Below are positions 29,408-44,400 of a stretch of 64,000 bases of DNA, in pieces; position 1 is the first letter of the stretch; every line of letters starts with the position of its first letter. A program made the translations under genes and the position numbers. Source of the stretch: Nematostella vectensis (lineage: Eukaryota; Cnidaria; Anthozoa; Actiniaria; Edwardsiidae). Below the pieces are notes generated by a model. That model saw only the letters and a program-made list of their open reading frames with translations. It did no database searches and was not told the origin of the DNA. The stretch spans positions 11,446,856 to 11,510,855 of the forward strand of contig NC_064040.1 in NCBI RefSeq assembly GCF_932526225.1, read 5' to 3'.

Positions 29408-32400
29408 CTATGTAAAATAAAATGAAAATAATGAAAACAAGTTTTTTCCATGGTGTGCGCTTATGAAGTTAAAAAAAAGGATTCGTATGCGCTATTTTAA
29501 AGTCAAATCAAAATTGAATGCGCAAAGCTCAGAATGTACAATGTAATAATATAAGCTTAATAATCTATACTATTGATTATACAGTGTCCTTCATCAACCA
29601 CCTAAAAAAATACACAAACCCCCCTCAGACTAGGCAATTTTTTGCGAAATAATTGTAGCACTCCTCATGTGTTTTTAATTCCATGCTAAAAAGGTTATCA
29701 CCAAGCAACAATGCTGAGAATAGATTTCCGTCATATTGTTGAGATTTTGATTGACAGTTAGTAATTAGCATTAAGACAAGTGCAAGATATCAGAACACTC
29801 TTGTGAACGCTTGCGATCGGAGAATGAATAAAACGATGAGATTAATGTGATTTATATAAGGAAGCGTGTGTTCGATCGTCATACGTTTTCGACACAGTGG
29901 CGATCATGCCAGGACAGACATGGAGAAGCAAATTGCAGAGTTGAACTGGAAACTCCAAACCTTAAAGTTCCGAATCCAGAAAACAACTGAAGTAATAGAG
30001 AAACGTGAGAGAGAGAGAGACGCGGCGGAACGATGCCACGAGTCACTTGCCAGAATCATAAAGGCGTGAGTGACCAGAGAGAAACAATTGAAGAGAAGAA
30101 GTTCGGAGGTGAGACGGCTGAGGAGGTTGAGAGTTGGGCTTGAGCTTACATATAGATGCGATAATAAGCCGCTCAGATCAATGCTCGAAAAGGCTGAAAA
30201 CTGTGATCGCTGAGATAGATCGTGAAGCGAAGCAGAAGAGCAATTACGCGATCACCAACAGGCCCTCAAACTCGAGGAGGAGAAGCTAAAAATGTAGAAC
30301 GAGGCAACGTCCAAGGCACACGCTGAGCAACTCGAGTTTGAACGAAAGCGCTTGGAAATCCAACGACAACATGGAGAGTTCGCATGTGGGAGCTGGGAGC
30401 GGCACTACAAGTGTAAAAATGCCGAAACTTGTTATCTCGCAGTTCGATTGTACACATAGGGATTGACTGCGCTTCTGAGGTCAGTTCGAGACACAAATCG
30501 ACAAATCTAGCGTATCAGAAGTCACCAAATTCTCATATCTAAGGAGCTAGTGAACCCGAAGGTCTGGAATTTGATCGGAGAACTTCCGTTTACGGATGAA
30601 GGATATCAAAAAGCGACCGAACTTTTACAGTTCAAGTTTGGTAATACCAGCGAGGCCGTTGGCTCATGTTTGAGGAAAATGTTGGAGCTTCCGAATATCA
30701 AGGATAGGGATGTGAGCAGCATTCACGAAATTTACAAAACCTTGTTATTTAATGTTGAGTCACTGCGAACAATGGAAGAACTTAAGAAAATCGATGCCGC
30801 ATCTTTGACAAGCTCGACGTAAACGCCGAACTGACTATCACGGACCCGGGGAGGGAGGGGGGGGGGGCTCTCCAGAAAAGTAGCTCGACCTATCTTTTAG
30901 GATATATAATTCTTACCAACTGCTGTCTCTTAGGGGGTGTTATAGGGTTTTTCCGATTCTGCTATCTTTTAGGGTGTCTCACGCTAAATGGTGGCCCAAT
31001 CGCTCGCAACGTATTTTACAATAAACCACAAGTCAACTGATCAGTTAATACTTCCGGCTTTATTGTCGGTAACATAACAATACAGGAACCGTCAGCAAAT
31101 TTAAACGAGCATTGTTCGAGCGTGCTAAATATGAAACATCAACCAAATGGCTTGACAGTTTACATGAGAAATTACAGCATCTAGGTATCTGAAACTATCT
31201 TTAGGGTTAAAAATTCCTTCGATCACACCCAATGTGCTATTTCTTAGGGGTAAGAATTGTTGTTGACCACGCCCCTTAGTGCTATCCCTTAGGGTTAAAA
31301 TTGATTCTGCTGTTGAGCACTCCCCTCTGTTTTTCTTGAAGTACCCCCCCCCCCCCCCCCCGGGATATCATGGCAATACTGGGCAGTGGAATTTTGATCA
31401 GTTTTCAAAGGCTCTGGAGAAATGGTCGACCAACAGTCCCGTGTTGGAATCGCCGAAAAGCAACCAGCGAAGAAAGGAAAGGGCTTTCTGGTCGAAAGGA
31501 GGAGGAAGGAAAACAACAAATCGGAAATCGGATTCGGAGCTCGGGCTGCCTCTAATGCGAACACCACAAAGCAGTCAACTGTGACAAGGTCAAGTCGTGC
31601 CAAGAGCGTAAAAATATTCTGTCAGTAAAACGCTTGTGTTTCAATTGTACCGGGGAGAAGCCCAGAGGCGAAAGTTGTAAAAGTAAATCGTTATGAAAGA
31701 CGTGCAGCTGAAGACACCACACTTCAATCTGTCATAATAATGAGCAGCCTCGCCGGGAGTCCGGTATGACAGCCAATATGCAAGGCAACAGTGGCTTTGT
31801 AGTTCATCCTGTTGTAGTCGTGTGCATAAATGGAATTAAGTTTAGGGCATTGTGGGACAGTGGCGCAAGCCATTCCTACATTTCATCGACTGGACTTGAT
31901 TAAGGCGAACCGCATTCTGTTGACCTGAGACAGATCAAAAGTCACACTGGGACAACAACTCGAACAATGCAAACATACAAAGTGCTAAGCTGTCACAAGT
32001 GATTTCCAGTTAAGCGTAAACGTGACAAAGGTCGACAAGCGCGAGTTGTTGATTTTGAATAATCTAAATTAACCCAAGCTACTAGAAAAACATGTCCATC
32101 TACGGGGAGTACGTATGGATGACGTGGACAAGAAAGATCGATTACACCGGTCCATATAATCATTGGCGCAAACGATTTTGCGAAAATTCGCACAAGTGAA
32201 AAGTTGCAAGTCGGCAGGCGAGACGATTCGGTCGCGAAGTACACGCGCTTTGGCGACGATTCGGTCGCGAAGTACACGCGCTTTGGCTCCTCCATCATGT
32301 CCCATGGAGCTCAGACAGAGTCGACGAACGCCTTCGTTACAGTAGATTCTACCGTGTCCAACTACGAGGAGCTTTGCGCCTTAGATATCTTAGGGCTGGC

Positions 32401-35400
32401 AGACTTTAAAGAGAAATTAAAACGCGTCCCTGAGGGGTGGTATAAAGTCACGTTACCATGGAAAGAAAACCACCCAGAACTCCCTGATAACTATAGCTGA
32501 AGTATGCAGAGGCTTTACTCCTTACTCCGTAAGATAAGGAAAAGGGACATGTTAGCTTATTACAATCCTGTTATTCGCAAGCAATTTGATAATGGTATTG
32601 TCGGGGGGATCAAGTAGGGGAGGAGGACGGTTGTTTTTATTTGCCACACCGGGCTGTGTCGCGTGAGAGTTCCAGCAGACTTTTATGGGTTGTCTATGAG
32701 ATGCCAGTGCGCGAACGCACGACCAAGCGCCATCTGATGAGTGCTTACACGCGGGAACTCCTCTCAACAACGAGCTGTGGAACGTTATCAATCGCCAGCG
32801 GTTTCATGCTGTAGCAGTGGCGGGAGATCTGCACAAGGCGTTTTTCCAGATTAGAGTAAGAAAGGCTGACAGGAATATGCTACGATTCCATTGGATCAAG
32901 GATAAGAACTCTAAGAACATAGAGACGCTAAGATTTACCATGGTGCTTTTTGGTCTCTGACCTTTACCCTTCTTGCTTAACGGAGTGCAGCAGCAACACT
33001 TAGAGAGTCTCTCGGATACTTATCCCGACATCGTGCGAGAGATACGCAACAGTCTGTACGTTGATGAAATGATCACCGGCGCACCGATAGTCGAGCAAGC
33101 TAAACAACAAGCGTGATGCCATCATAATCTAAATGGAACTCAAACGTTCAGAAACTCGAGACAGATGAGGTCAGCGGAAGCGAACAGTCGTATGCTAAGG
33201 AACAGCTAAACACAGTGCAGGGGGAGTCTAAACTACTCGGAGTTGGCTGGGACAAAGCGGATGACAAGCTGTCTGTAACATTCCCTAGTTCGCCAGCAGC
33301 TCCGACCAGGCGTGGGATTCTCGCTAACTTAGCAGCAAATGTATCGTGATGCGTGCGTTAAGAAGCTAGCGTGGGACGCGCCGCTACCACAAGAGATCCG
33401 AGAGAGATGGAAAAAGACGGAAAGATACTACCGGACTACCGGACATTGTGACTACAGTACGCAGCATTCCAGCTTACCAGGAACCAATCGACGAGATTCA
33501 GCCACAAGCGTTTGGAGGCGCCAGTGATCATGGAGTGTGCACCGCAATTTACGCTTTTGTGGCGCAAGCCTCAGGTGTTAGTCTGTAACTAGTGGCTGGT
33601 CACATGGCTATCAACCTCGCGTCTTACGTACGGGTGGCTCTAAAACGCTTTCCTGTTGCACCAGATACGTATTGCTGGCTGGACAGTACAGTAGCGTTAC
33701 ACTGGATTCACGACAACGGAGAGTATCGAAAGTTTGTAGCCAATCGCGTGTGCAAGATCCAAAGTCACACCGAAGCGAAATGGAACAACGCCCCGACCAA
33801 CGAAAACCCTGCCGACCTCGGAAGTCGGGGAGGGATTGTGAGTGGACATGAACTCTGGTGGAAGGGTCCCGCCTGGCTACCAGACCCGCACAGTGGCCAC
33901 CGCAGATTGTCACCAAATCCAGTCAACAAGATTACAGCAGAAAAGACGGTTCAACGAGAGCTTTTTGCGGCTGCGGTCGAAATAAACGATGACTTTGACC
34001 AAATGCTCGGTCAGTTCGGTTTGTGCAAAGTCATGAGGATTGGTGCGTGGATTTCGCGATTCACCCACAATACTCGATACCCTTCGAGCAAGATCCGGGG
34101 ACCAATAACAACTAGTGACCTATAGAAGCAAAGGCTAGTTTGGATTAAGAGATCGCAACGCCAAGGGTTGAGTGAGAGTAAGTTTCTCGCCGACAAGGAG
34201 CAGCTGAACTTACAACTGAACAGCGAAGGCGTCTGGGTATGCCAAGGAAGAATCCAGTGGGAGTTAAACATCTACGTACCAAGATTCATGTGCCTTTTCA
34301 GCCGCAGTTGTGAAACGCGCGCCTGAGACCACTGTCCATGGGGTGTAAGTCTTAGTATGGCCAACGTGAGAGAAGGGTTCTGGGTGCCACGCCTGCGCCT
34401 GCTAGCCAAGAGAATTGTGAAGTACTGCTGCGGGTGTAAACGTTTCCATGCCGTACCAGCGGGGGATCCCCCTCCAGGCTACCTTGCGGTAGATTCTGCT
34501 GGGCCAATCCGGTATCGCGAGCAAAAGAAGGAGAAGAAGGCCTACGTAGTCCTCTAGTTATGCTTTCAGACGCGTGCAGTATTTTTAGAGGTCCTAGTCT
34601 CGAGACCGACGATTTCTTAGCGAGCTTAAAGGGCTTGATTGCGACCCTCACAGATCTATTCCGATAATGGGTCTACATTCAAGGCATTTGCTTCTTGGCT
34701 ACTAAAGGTAAAAATGATAAGAATTTCCATAAGTTCTTGAACGATTATTCAAGCAAGTGGAACTTTAACGTGAGTCGCACACCATGGTGGGGCGGTCACT
34801 TTGAGTGCTTGATCGGAGTGATGAAATCGACGTTCTACAATTCGGTCGGGCAGGGAATTCTAAGCTGCTTCTGTTTCTTAACACCAATTACCTTCCCGAC
34901 CTGGAGCCACACCACACCATATCGATGATCGGGATCTGAGGAAACAAGCCAAGTTTCTAAAGGTAACTAAGAAGGCCAGGTGGCGCCGCTGGTCTGACGA
35001 GTACATGGGAGAAGTAAGATAGTGCCACCAGTGTTAAAGCATCAAGAAAAACGGAACCAGCTCGCCGTTGGGGACTTAGTGATAATTAAGTCAGTGGACC
35101 GTAACAATAACAAGTGACCGCTAGGAGTAGTGGAGAAACTCTATGTTGGACAAGATGACGTAGTGTGTGCAGTCAAATTGCGAGCAGGTAGAGGCCACAT
35201 GGAGCGCCCGAATCGAGCATGTTTACCCACTGGAACTTTCCTGTGACCTCCCTCTTGATCAACCATCAGTGCTTAACCCTAGAGCAGTTGAATTCAATCC
35301 CAGAGAAGACGCTGCAGTATCAGCTGGTCTACGTGTCCAGGACAGTCTAGATGACAATGACCTTAAGTATGTACATTAGTACAAGCTTAAAATCACCTTG

Positions 35401-38400
35401 TAAACGCATTTAGCTTTAGAATTTATTAGTTTTGTTCCAGTTCGAAATAATCATAATAGCATATGTCTCGAGAACGAGTCATATGGGGGAGTTTGTCGAG
35501 AATAGATTTCCGTTATATTGTTGTGATTTTGATTGACAGTAAATGGCATTAAGAAACGTGCAAAGAAATCAGAATGCTTTTTAGTCAGGGAGCAAATGTC
35601 ATAAATTGAAAACTTTGTGAACGCATGCGGTCGTTAGCATGAACAAAACGATGTGATTAAAGTGATTTATATAAGGAAGCGTGTGTTCTATCGTCATACC
35701 ACAACAACGCGAGAATAACGATTGTTAAAAAAAAGCAACCAAAAGCATTGGCAATTCAACAGTATTCACCAACCGAGCCAAGATGGTGTAAAAAGTTACA
35801 TAAATGCATTGAACTCGTACACATATTCACATGTTTACCTTCAACAAAAGCTCACAAATACACTTCAACTTTCTAACCTTGAAAAAAGAGCAAAACCTGC
35901 CTTCATCTAGACGAGATAACAGTTTTTCAGCGAGAAAAAAAACACAAATTTCTCCCGATTTCCAAAAAAAAAGTTTTTCTTGCTGTTCTGTGATTGGTCC
36001 ATAACGTTCTGCAAGCTGCTATGGGATTGGTGGAATTTCGATTTTCAAGAAACGAATTATTTGAACTCTCAACCGTTTGTACGGCTGATTTTCACCGACA
36101 AATTTCTCATTCCTTATTCCATCTGCAAGGAAGTGATGCTGTGAGAGCATACTATGAATTGAACGATAACTGCAAGTAAAATCTTCATATTTCATGGTCT
36201 TTCTCAGTCCGGAGCGCTAATCTTAATTTCTTAGGCCGGTAATAGTCTCTCGAGTCCAGTCCATCCATGTAATGACAAGAAAAATAAACTAAATTTTCCT
36301 TCATCTAAACATCCAAACTTGATAATAAGGAATCATCAAATAACAGCATTGAGATGACTAACGCCTGTTTCCTCGCACCGCCGCTTACATCTACACCAAT
36401 CGGCGTACATGAGTTTTGATCCGTTGCAATGCTAGGATGAGAATGAAATGGAAATAGAGCCAAAGGAAATTGAATATATGTATTAATTTATCTGGATTTG
36501 TTCGCTACTTTTAATGATAATATAATAAATTTTATCGTCACCTTTCTCACATCGTTTCCCAATAAACTCCGGGGAACAAGTGCAGCGGAATGTGTACTCA
36601 TCTGTCTGCTGGCAGGTCCCGCCGTTTAGACAGGGCTTGTGATGACACAAATTCTAAAAAAATAAATCAAAACTTTGGGGCTTTTTATCTAAGCTTCGAG
36701 TAACTTTGGAAATGGCCCCATACATAACATAACATAACATAACATAACATAACATAACATAACATAACATAACATAACATAACATAACATAACATAACAT
36801 AACATAACATAACATAACATAACATAACATAACATAACATAACATAACATAACATAACATAACATAACATAATATAATATCATCCGCACACTCATATGCA
36901 CTATATTAATTGAATCAGTTTGTTTGTGATATGGTTGAAATTTGTAGAGCGATCCAGGTAAAGTTGGAAAGAACAATAGACAGAAAAGTTTGGTTAAGTT
37001 ATTATTACTGGTGTTTTTGAAGAATATCACGGATTTGTCGTCATACTGTAAAATATTTAGCCTCCCCCCTCTGGCGTCTCGAGTGTTTTCGGCTTTTTAT
37101 TGGAAAAAGGGCTTTTATCGATTTCGGACAGTAGCGCAAGCAAATGTAATAATTACCCTTAAATGTAGTAAGGTTTTAACCCGCAAATGTATATGGTTTA
37201 CCTGCATATGTAAAAAGGTTATGAATGAGATAAAAAGTTATTTTTATCCGGGCACCGTTAGTTATGGACAATAATTGATATATCCACAGTAAGAAAAAAC
37301 CACAGTAATTAGGAATAAGATGGCATATTACAAATGTGGTGAAATTTGTGATATACTATCAAAAACATCTATACTATCCGCGAAATTGTTTTTATGTGCT
37401 TTATTGGTTGTTGCTATAATAACAATTGCATGGTAAAGAAGCAAGCATTCTCCGAATGCTTTTTAATAAACAAAAACAAAAAAAAATATGTTATAAGTAT
37501 CGCACGAGACATTGTGTGTTATACTAACACCAAGGGACATTGTTTAGATATTCGCACATGCGCTTACTTCACTGTTAGTTAGATGTTGTTTTTAGGCGGT
37601 CGTTTCCAACCTGATATTAGAGTTGCTGAATTCGGTTAGGAGTACTAAGATTAGAAAATACAGTGATCTCTATTAAAAAGGGCCGCGTTATTACACTGGT
37701 GGCAGCGGTGGGATCCTTAGAAACTCTAGTTTGGAATGATGACTCGTAGTATGGCTTCGAGAAGAGAAGAAAACGCTGATTCGTGAACAGGCGAATTTAG
37801 AATCAATTCAATTCGATATGAAAACCTTGCTATGCAGTCACATAGAAAGAGTGCAAGAAATCGACAAGAAAGTTGACGCCTTAAGCTCAGTGCTGAGTGA
37901 GAGATGTGGAGAACTCGAGCGACGACAGTTGGAGATGAAAAGGGAGTTTTATACGAAAATACAAGCATTGGAGGGCCAGATTTCCGATCGCTCTGAAGAA
38001 TGGAAAGACCTACTCGCTCAAGATCACGCAAAGCTGATGACGATATCTCATGGTGCTATAAAGCATGAGCTAAAATAAGAGTTGAAAGGAGAACTATTGG
38101 AGAGAAGCACTAACGGCTGTACTTGAACTGGAATCGTTTACACTAGCTTTAAACAAAGACATGGGTTTATAAGGGAAGTAAAGTTAAGGATGAGAGGAAA
38201 GAAGAGAGAAAAAAAGACTTAGACGAACAACTGCTGCAGATAATGTATCGCCTTGAAACATCGGTTATCCAGCAAAATTCCAGGAGCAAAGCCATCGGCG
38301 AAGGATGAGGAATGCTGGAGTTGTCGAGAATTCAGACATCCCAGAAAGGGAGTGCCCTTATCTAAGGCAGAAGTGGGCAACAACAGTATTAGCCGCAACA

Positions 38401-41400
38401 CCAGCTACCACAGCTACAGCAGCCTACCTTGTTACCCCCTCCTACAAATAATTATTATTCGCAGCAACAACAAGCGCCATGAGTGTATTCTCAGTTTCAG
38501 GGAAACCAGTGCTAGTCGGGCTCAAGGGTCGTAGGTCGGCTACAGATGGTTTACAGACCCCAGTGGAAGTGGTGGTTAAGAGTGACCGTCTCAGACGAAG
38601 AAATTGGTTCAGAACAAAAATACAATCCCTTGATGACCTTAGTATTCTGTGAAAGTTTGAAACAAATCGGATAAATATTTTTGGCTTGAGAGGGAAAATG
38701 TATTTTTCGAATATAATTAGCGATTTTTCGGTATTTTTCGACTTGAACAGAAAATGTCTAAAAAAAAAAACCAAAATATAGCCGGGCAGCAAAAATCAAA
38801 CTTGATTGATAGAAATTATATAATTGTTTATATTTGGATTAGGTCGTTCGTAATTTTAGTATTTTTCTTAATATTTAACTGATTTTTTCAATTATTTTAT
38901 GATTTTCGTACTCCATAAATAAACCCGGAAAACGAGACCTATATCTTCCATGGGACGTGGAATTGCACAATTCTTTTCACTCTAGATATACAGCACTTAT
39001 TGTACTTCCAATATATCAAATAAAATTTTGTGGCAATTAAAAACACGAGTTTTGATGAGGCGATAAACAGCCCCCACTGAGTGCTCATATTTCAGCAATT
39101 GCAAGGCACCTTTTATCGCCAAAACAAGTTTATATAAATGCGAAACGTGGTCCTGGTAGACTCTAAATAACATCTTACAAGGCGTGACTAACCGTAGAAG
39201 TTCAAAAGAGCACTCGATAACGCTAGGTCAACCATTCGATCGACCTCGAATTATACGCATTTGCCACGCTTCCCGTCGAATTTAGTCCTTCATAAAAAGC
39301 TGTGCTAGAAACATAATAGTTTACACGCGTAGGAACTAATTTTGGTTCTATTGTTTGTGGCTTGTAAAAGATTTCTTGCCGTTTTTTACGAATTTGAGGT
39401 CGTCTTTGTATCCGGATTTCGCCGCCATGTTAACTGTCAACGATATAAACAATGAATGCGTGACAACACCACAGGAAGCCCATGTAAGCAGAGTTAGTTA
39501 AAAAACACGTTTTTGTCGTGTACATATAACGTTCATATTTCTTTTTCCAGTTATATCGCTGATATAATAAACTAAAAAATACAAAATATTCCTGTCAAGG
39601 TATCTGTTTATTTTGAAACAGAGCCATAATAGAATGGTATGTTGATTCCGGTTGTACACTACTAGCTACTACTTGTACAACTTACTAGAGCGCATAAACG
39701 TTCGGACAGCCATTTTGAGACTGTTAAAAAATATCCACTACACTGTTATGGAACCTAGGATAGAAGAGGGGGTTGTCATTGTTGCCTCTGGATACAAGCT
39801 TTGACAGGGTTGTCATGCACCCTGGGAATATAAACGATAAACGGGTGTTTTTATGCACCCTAGGAATGCAATCTGTGGTTTTCATGAAACCTTGGGATAA
39901 AAGAGAGGGTAGTTATGTACCCTAAGGATATTTATATCAGATATCAAGACTCTAGACGTAAATAGTGGTAGAGATTCTAGAAGAAGCACACAAGTTTACA
40001 CTTTACTTGTAGCACAAGGGCATGTTGCCAAGACCTCTCGCGCTTCTCTACTTCTCGCCCAGATCGGGTCAACTTAAAAGAGATGCTGGAGTGACCGATG
40101 ACATCACTGAAGATGACATCATCGCAGCTAATTACGAAGCTGCGTATTCCGAGTGCCAGCTGACACACCTCATTGAGTTAGACTCGTTCAACCTGTTCCT
40201 TCTTGCAAATGGAAAACTGGATACCATGAATCTTAAAATGCTAAAAAATGTGTGCTTGTTCCTTGCGCTAGATTCTGAAGATCTGATGAAGTCCAGAAGA
40301 ATGGCTATTTTCATAGAACATATCAGTGAGGTTTTGGCAACATTATGTCGATTACCGAAAGTTGAACGACTTCACGAAAAAGGAATCGTATCCTCTTCCA
40401 GTGATTGATGATATGTTGGACTGTTTTTCAAATTCTAGATACGACTTACGACTTGAAAAGTGGATATTGGCAGGTTGAGATGGACCCAAAGGATAAGGAG
40501 AAAACTGCTTTTACGTTGAGACAAGAACTCTGGCGATTTCGGGTTATGCCATTTGGTTTGTGTAACGCACCAGCCACATTCGAAAGTTTGATGGAGAAAA
40601 TCCTGGCGGGATTATCGTGGGACACTTGTTTGTTATACATTGACGACATCATTGTCCATTCAACAACCTTAGAGTCACACATTGAGAACACTGCAAAGGT
40701 CTTTGAAAGGTTGAGGGAAGCAAATTTGAAGCTTTATCCGAAGAAGTGTCTTCTTTTCAAAACAAGGGTCAAATACCTTGGACATTGTATAATTTCAGAG
40801 GGCGTGTCCACCGATTTAGCTAAATTGGAAGCGGTGATTTCCTGGCCTGTACCAAAGAAAAAACGAGAGCTGCAAAGTTTCCTCGGATTGTGCACCTATT
40901 TCAGGAAATATGTAAAGATGTTTGCGGACATTGCAAGGGTTCTACATCGGTTAACAGAGAAAAGCGTGCCGTTCGATTGGACCGATGAGTGTCAGACTGC
41001 TTTTACTAGTTTGAAGACAGCATTGACGACTGCTCCAGTGCTTGCTTATCCCACGGCAGAGGGTGATTTTGTCTTTTATACTGATGCCAGCGCGGACAGT
41101 ATTGATGCTGAATTATCACAAGTTCAGGATGGAAAGAAGAAAGTGATCGCGTATTAAAGCAAAAGTTTATCTCGTGCGGAACGGAACTATAGTGTTACTA
41201 GACAAGAACTGTTGGCAGCAGTAAAGGCTACCGAACGTTTTCACCACTACTTATACGGGAGGAGGTTTCAATTGAGAACTGACCATTCTGCTCTTCATTG
41301 GATTGGTAGCTTCAAACACCCGGAAGGACAAATCGCGAGATGGATTCAGACTTTTCAACAGTACGACTTCTCTATAGTCTATCGCAAAGGCAGTTTGCAT

Positions 41401-44400
41401 GGCAATGCTGACGCACTCTCAAGACATCCTTTCGAGGCGAGAAGCTGTGTATACTGTGAAAGATTAGAACAAAAGGAGAGAGAATACTGCGAGAAGGAAG
41501 ACGAGCTTGATGACCATTGTTGTGGATCACCACGCTCAGTAGCAACAACGTGCTTCATTATCCGGCCTGAAGTACAAGTTAAAAGGACACGAGGAGCGGA
41601 CGATAACAATATGGCGATATAACGATATCAGCGAGGAGACTCGGTGCTTGGAGAAATAGAAAGTCGGTTAGAGAGGAGCCTTGGTCGTCCATTGTGGGAA
41701 GAGATTTCATCATTCTCTGCAGAGTTAAATGCCTACTGTGCCCTGTGGGAATGTTTGGGGTTAAAGGATGGTGCTCTCTATGGGTGAGATGTCGGAAGTC
41801 CGATCACCTTGCTTCTCGTTGTACCTAAGAGTAAGAAGGCGGAGGTGATGTTTTCCCTTCATGATTCGGTAACGGCAGGGCATTTAGGAAAGAAAAAGAC
41901 ATTGAAATGAATTCGTCAACGTGTTTACTGGATAGGGTGTGACAGAAATGTTGGGGAGTGGTGTAGAAGATGTGACGTTTGTGCTGCGAGGAACGGCCCT
42001 TAAAGGAGACCAAAGGCTCCACTTCAAATCTGCTGTTTTGGTGAGCCGGGGGAACGTATCGCGATCGATATTACCGGGCCACTACCAAGAACGGAACAAG
42101 GGATTCGGTATTTGCATGTCGTAATTGACTACTTCTCTAAGTGGCCAGAAGCCTACCCAATACCAAACCAGGAGGCGGTGACAGTGGCATAGGTTCTTGT
42201 GGCTCATTACATCTATCGTTTTGGCGTACCATTGGAACTTCACTCTGATCAAGGGCGGAATTTCGAGTCACAAGTGTTCCTTGAAGTCTGTAAACTGCTA
42301 GGGATCAACAAAACTAGGACCACTCCTGCACATCCAGTCAGACGGCATGATCAAAAGTTATAAGGGGACTCTTAAAGATTATCTCGCCAAGTTTACGGCT
42401 GCGAATCAGCAAACTTGGGATCGGGACGTTCCGCTCGCACTACTGGCATATCGTTCTGCAGTTCATGAGGCTACCGGGTACACACCAGCTTGTATGATGT
42501 TCGGTCGTGAGTTGCGTTTACCGATAGACCTGATGTTTTAACGACCAATAAGGAATGAGAGTGGAAGTGCGCCTGAATATTTCAGAGATCTTCGTGAGAG
42601 ACTGGAAGCAGTGCGTGCTGACGCATGGGATAATCTCAGGAAGGAAGCAGAAACCATAAAGGATCGGTATGATCTCCGCGCTAACACCGTAGGCTTTGAA
42701 CCTGGAGATCCCGTGTGGTACCACAATCCTCGCCGAACTAAGGGCAAATCCCCCTTCTCTAAGTAAGACATGGGATGGACCTTATATCGTCACCGGAAGG
42801 CTAAATGACGTTACCTATAAAATACAAAAAGGTAGCAGAAGCAAGCCAAAGTTGGTACATCGCAACAAGCTGTGGCGGTATGAGGGAAGGGCAGCGCCTA
42901 CATGGTTCGGTCTGGCTGGATATATCGACACCGCTGATGAAGACACGGGAGATGCTGACGGGAATGATGGATTATCTGATAGAGATGTTAGAGACACAAC
43001 TATAGGAGACGATGGTGTGGAATCACGCAGATCTCGCCCATCAAGGACAAGAACTGTCCTTTTAAGATTTAGAGACTACATTATGTAATTCTGAAATAGT
43101 TCATATCCGGGACGGATTTTTTGGGGGGAGAGGGGTAGTGTTGTGGGTATCGCACGAGACAATTAGTAAATAAACCCCTTCTGGCGGCTGGGGTATCGGC
43201 GGATAATGTCCAAGGATAAGAAATGGAACGAAAAATAAACAGTTGGCCGAGAAGCGAAGCTTCGAGGGCAACTGTGAAATTTATTTTATACTGTAAATTT
43301 ATTTTATATCCCGGTGACTACACTGAAAATGCGAAAAGTGTATTCTGCGCGCGCTGACGTGCACTGGATTTTTTGCCGTTCGCTAGAGGTAACAATCCAT
43401 GCAACAATTTGTTTTCATTAGAACAAAAACTACAACCTCAAAACTTGCATTTCAACTGATGGATTTACACCTATACTGTTTTCTTATTGTTCTGCAAAAA
43501 GCAGAACAATAAGAATGGAAATTGAAGCAAAAGTTTTCAATTTTGAAATGTCTTCTGCTGTTGTGTTCTTTGTTCTTTGTCATTGCTTTTTCTTTGCCGT
43601 TTCAGGATAAATTCTAAAAAAATACATTGATGATAGTTCTATGATGATGATAGTTCTATTTTTGTGCCTTCATGGCGTTTTGAAAACAATGGTGTTTGTT
43701 TGAGGAATTATTGAGCAGACGAAAAGCGAGTTTTGACTGCACAAAATTGTTCACAGGACAGATATCACTTTGACTGGACGTTATCGACTGATATTTGTCC
43801 ATTTGTGAAAATGTGCACGTGACCCGTATTAAGCGCGCGTGAAAATATATCACTGGGATATAATGTGTGTTATACTTCCAAGGGACATTCTTTAGATATT
43901 CGCACGTGCGCTTACTACACTGAATTATGTAAATAGCTGTAATTAGAGTTGTTGAATTCTGTTAAAAGTACTAAGATTGGAAAATCAGAGATCTCTATTA
44001 AAAAAGGACCGCGTTATTACAATATACTTCAGTTCACGTTTTTAGTTATACGGCTTTTTATCATTGATCGTCAACGACCGCTTCTTTCTTTTCTTCTGCA
44101 ATTGTGATTGAAGCAATAACCAATAAAGCAAAAAATGAGATAATAAAATACGCAGTTGCTTTATGCCCGGCAGTCGGGACAGGTCTTGGATGGACTAAAT
44201 GCCCGACAATTATTTTCAATTTATTCAAATGACCCAGTAAATTATCTTCCTAGTGAGCAGTTCAAAGTATTGTATATTTGTGGAGGAAGGTCAAGTGATA
44301 CTGAATTGAGCTTTGTTGTCGGAGTTGAAAGTTTTTCCTTGCTTGCAATTATTACAATTGCGATTAAAACCTTGTAACATTTGCGGGTTTCTTACATTTT

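Larger units (their letters stand above)
29712..35700 (+). mobile_element. Degenerate BEL/Pao LTR retrotransposon in gene C intron 2
   Basis: Related LTRs of about 170-210 bp lie at 29712-29884 and 35494-35700, sharing GAGAATAGATTTCCGT and ATATAAGGAAGCGTGTGTTC. A likely primer site (CAGTGGCGATCATGCC) follows the left LTR. The interior on plus has gag pieces (29920-30820, coiled coil; CFNC knuckle remnant near 31640), a reverse-transcriptase remnant (32815-33115: [34 protein letters not shown]), the BEL-type [11 protein letters not shown]...LWWKGPAWL block (33592-33900) and an integrase remnant ([15 protein letters not shown], 34780). Many stops and frameshifts make it inactive. It runs antisense to gene C. 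Confidence 0.85.
37489..44021 (+). mobile_element. Gypsy-type LTR retrotransposon, defective, in gene C intron 1
   Basis: The left LTR 37489-37695 starts TGTTATAAGTATCGCACGAG; the right LTR starts 43139 (TGTTGTGGGTATCGCACGAG) and ends 44021, both ending GCGTTATTACA. A primer site (TGGTGGCAGCGGTGGGA) follows the left LTR and a polypurine tract (GGGGGGAGAGGGGTAG) precedes the right. Gag remnant: coiled coil at 37818-38078 and a damaged zinc knuckle [13 protein letters not shown] near 38310. Pol: RT 40405-41157, RNase H to about 41620, integrase about 41870-42550 with stops, chromodomain-like tail to 43088. The right LTR contains about 700 bp of extra DNA (about 43163-43863). Confidence 0.88.

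Noticed and set aside
36654-37030. Three overlapping minus-strand ORFs rich in MLCYV
   Set aside because: They are translations of the (AACAT)n microsatellite, open in every frame; not genes.
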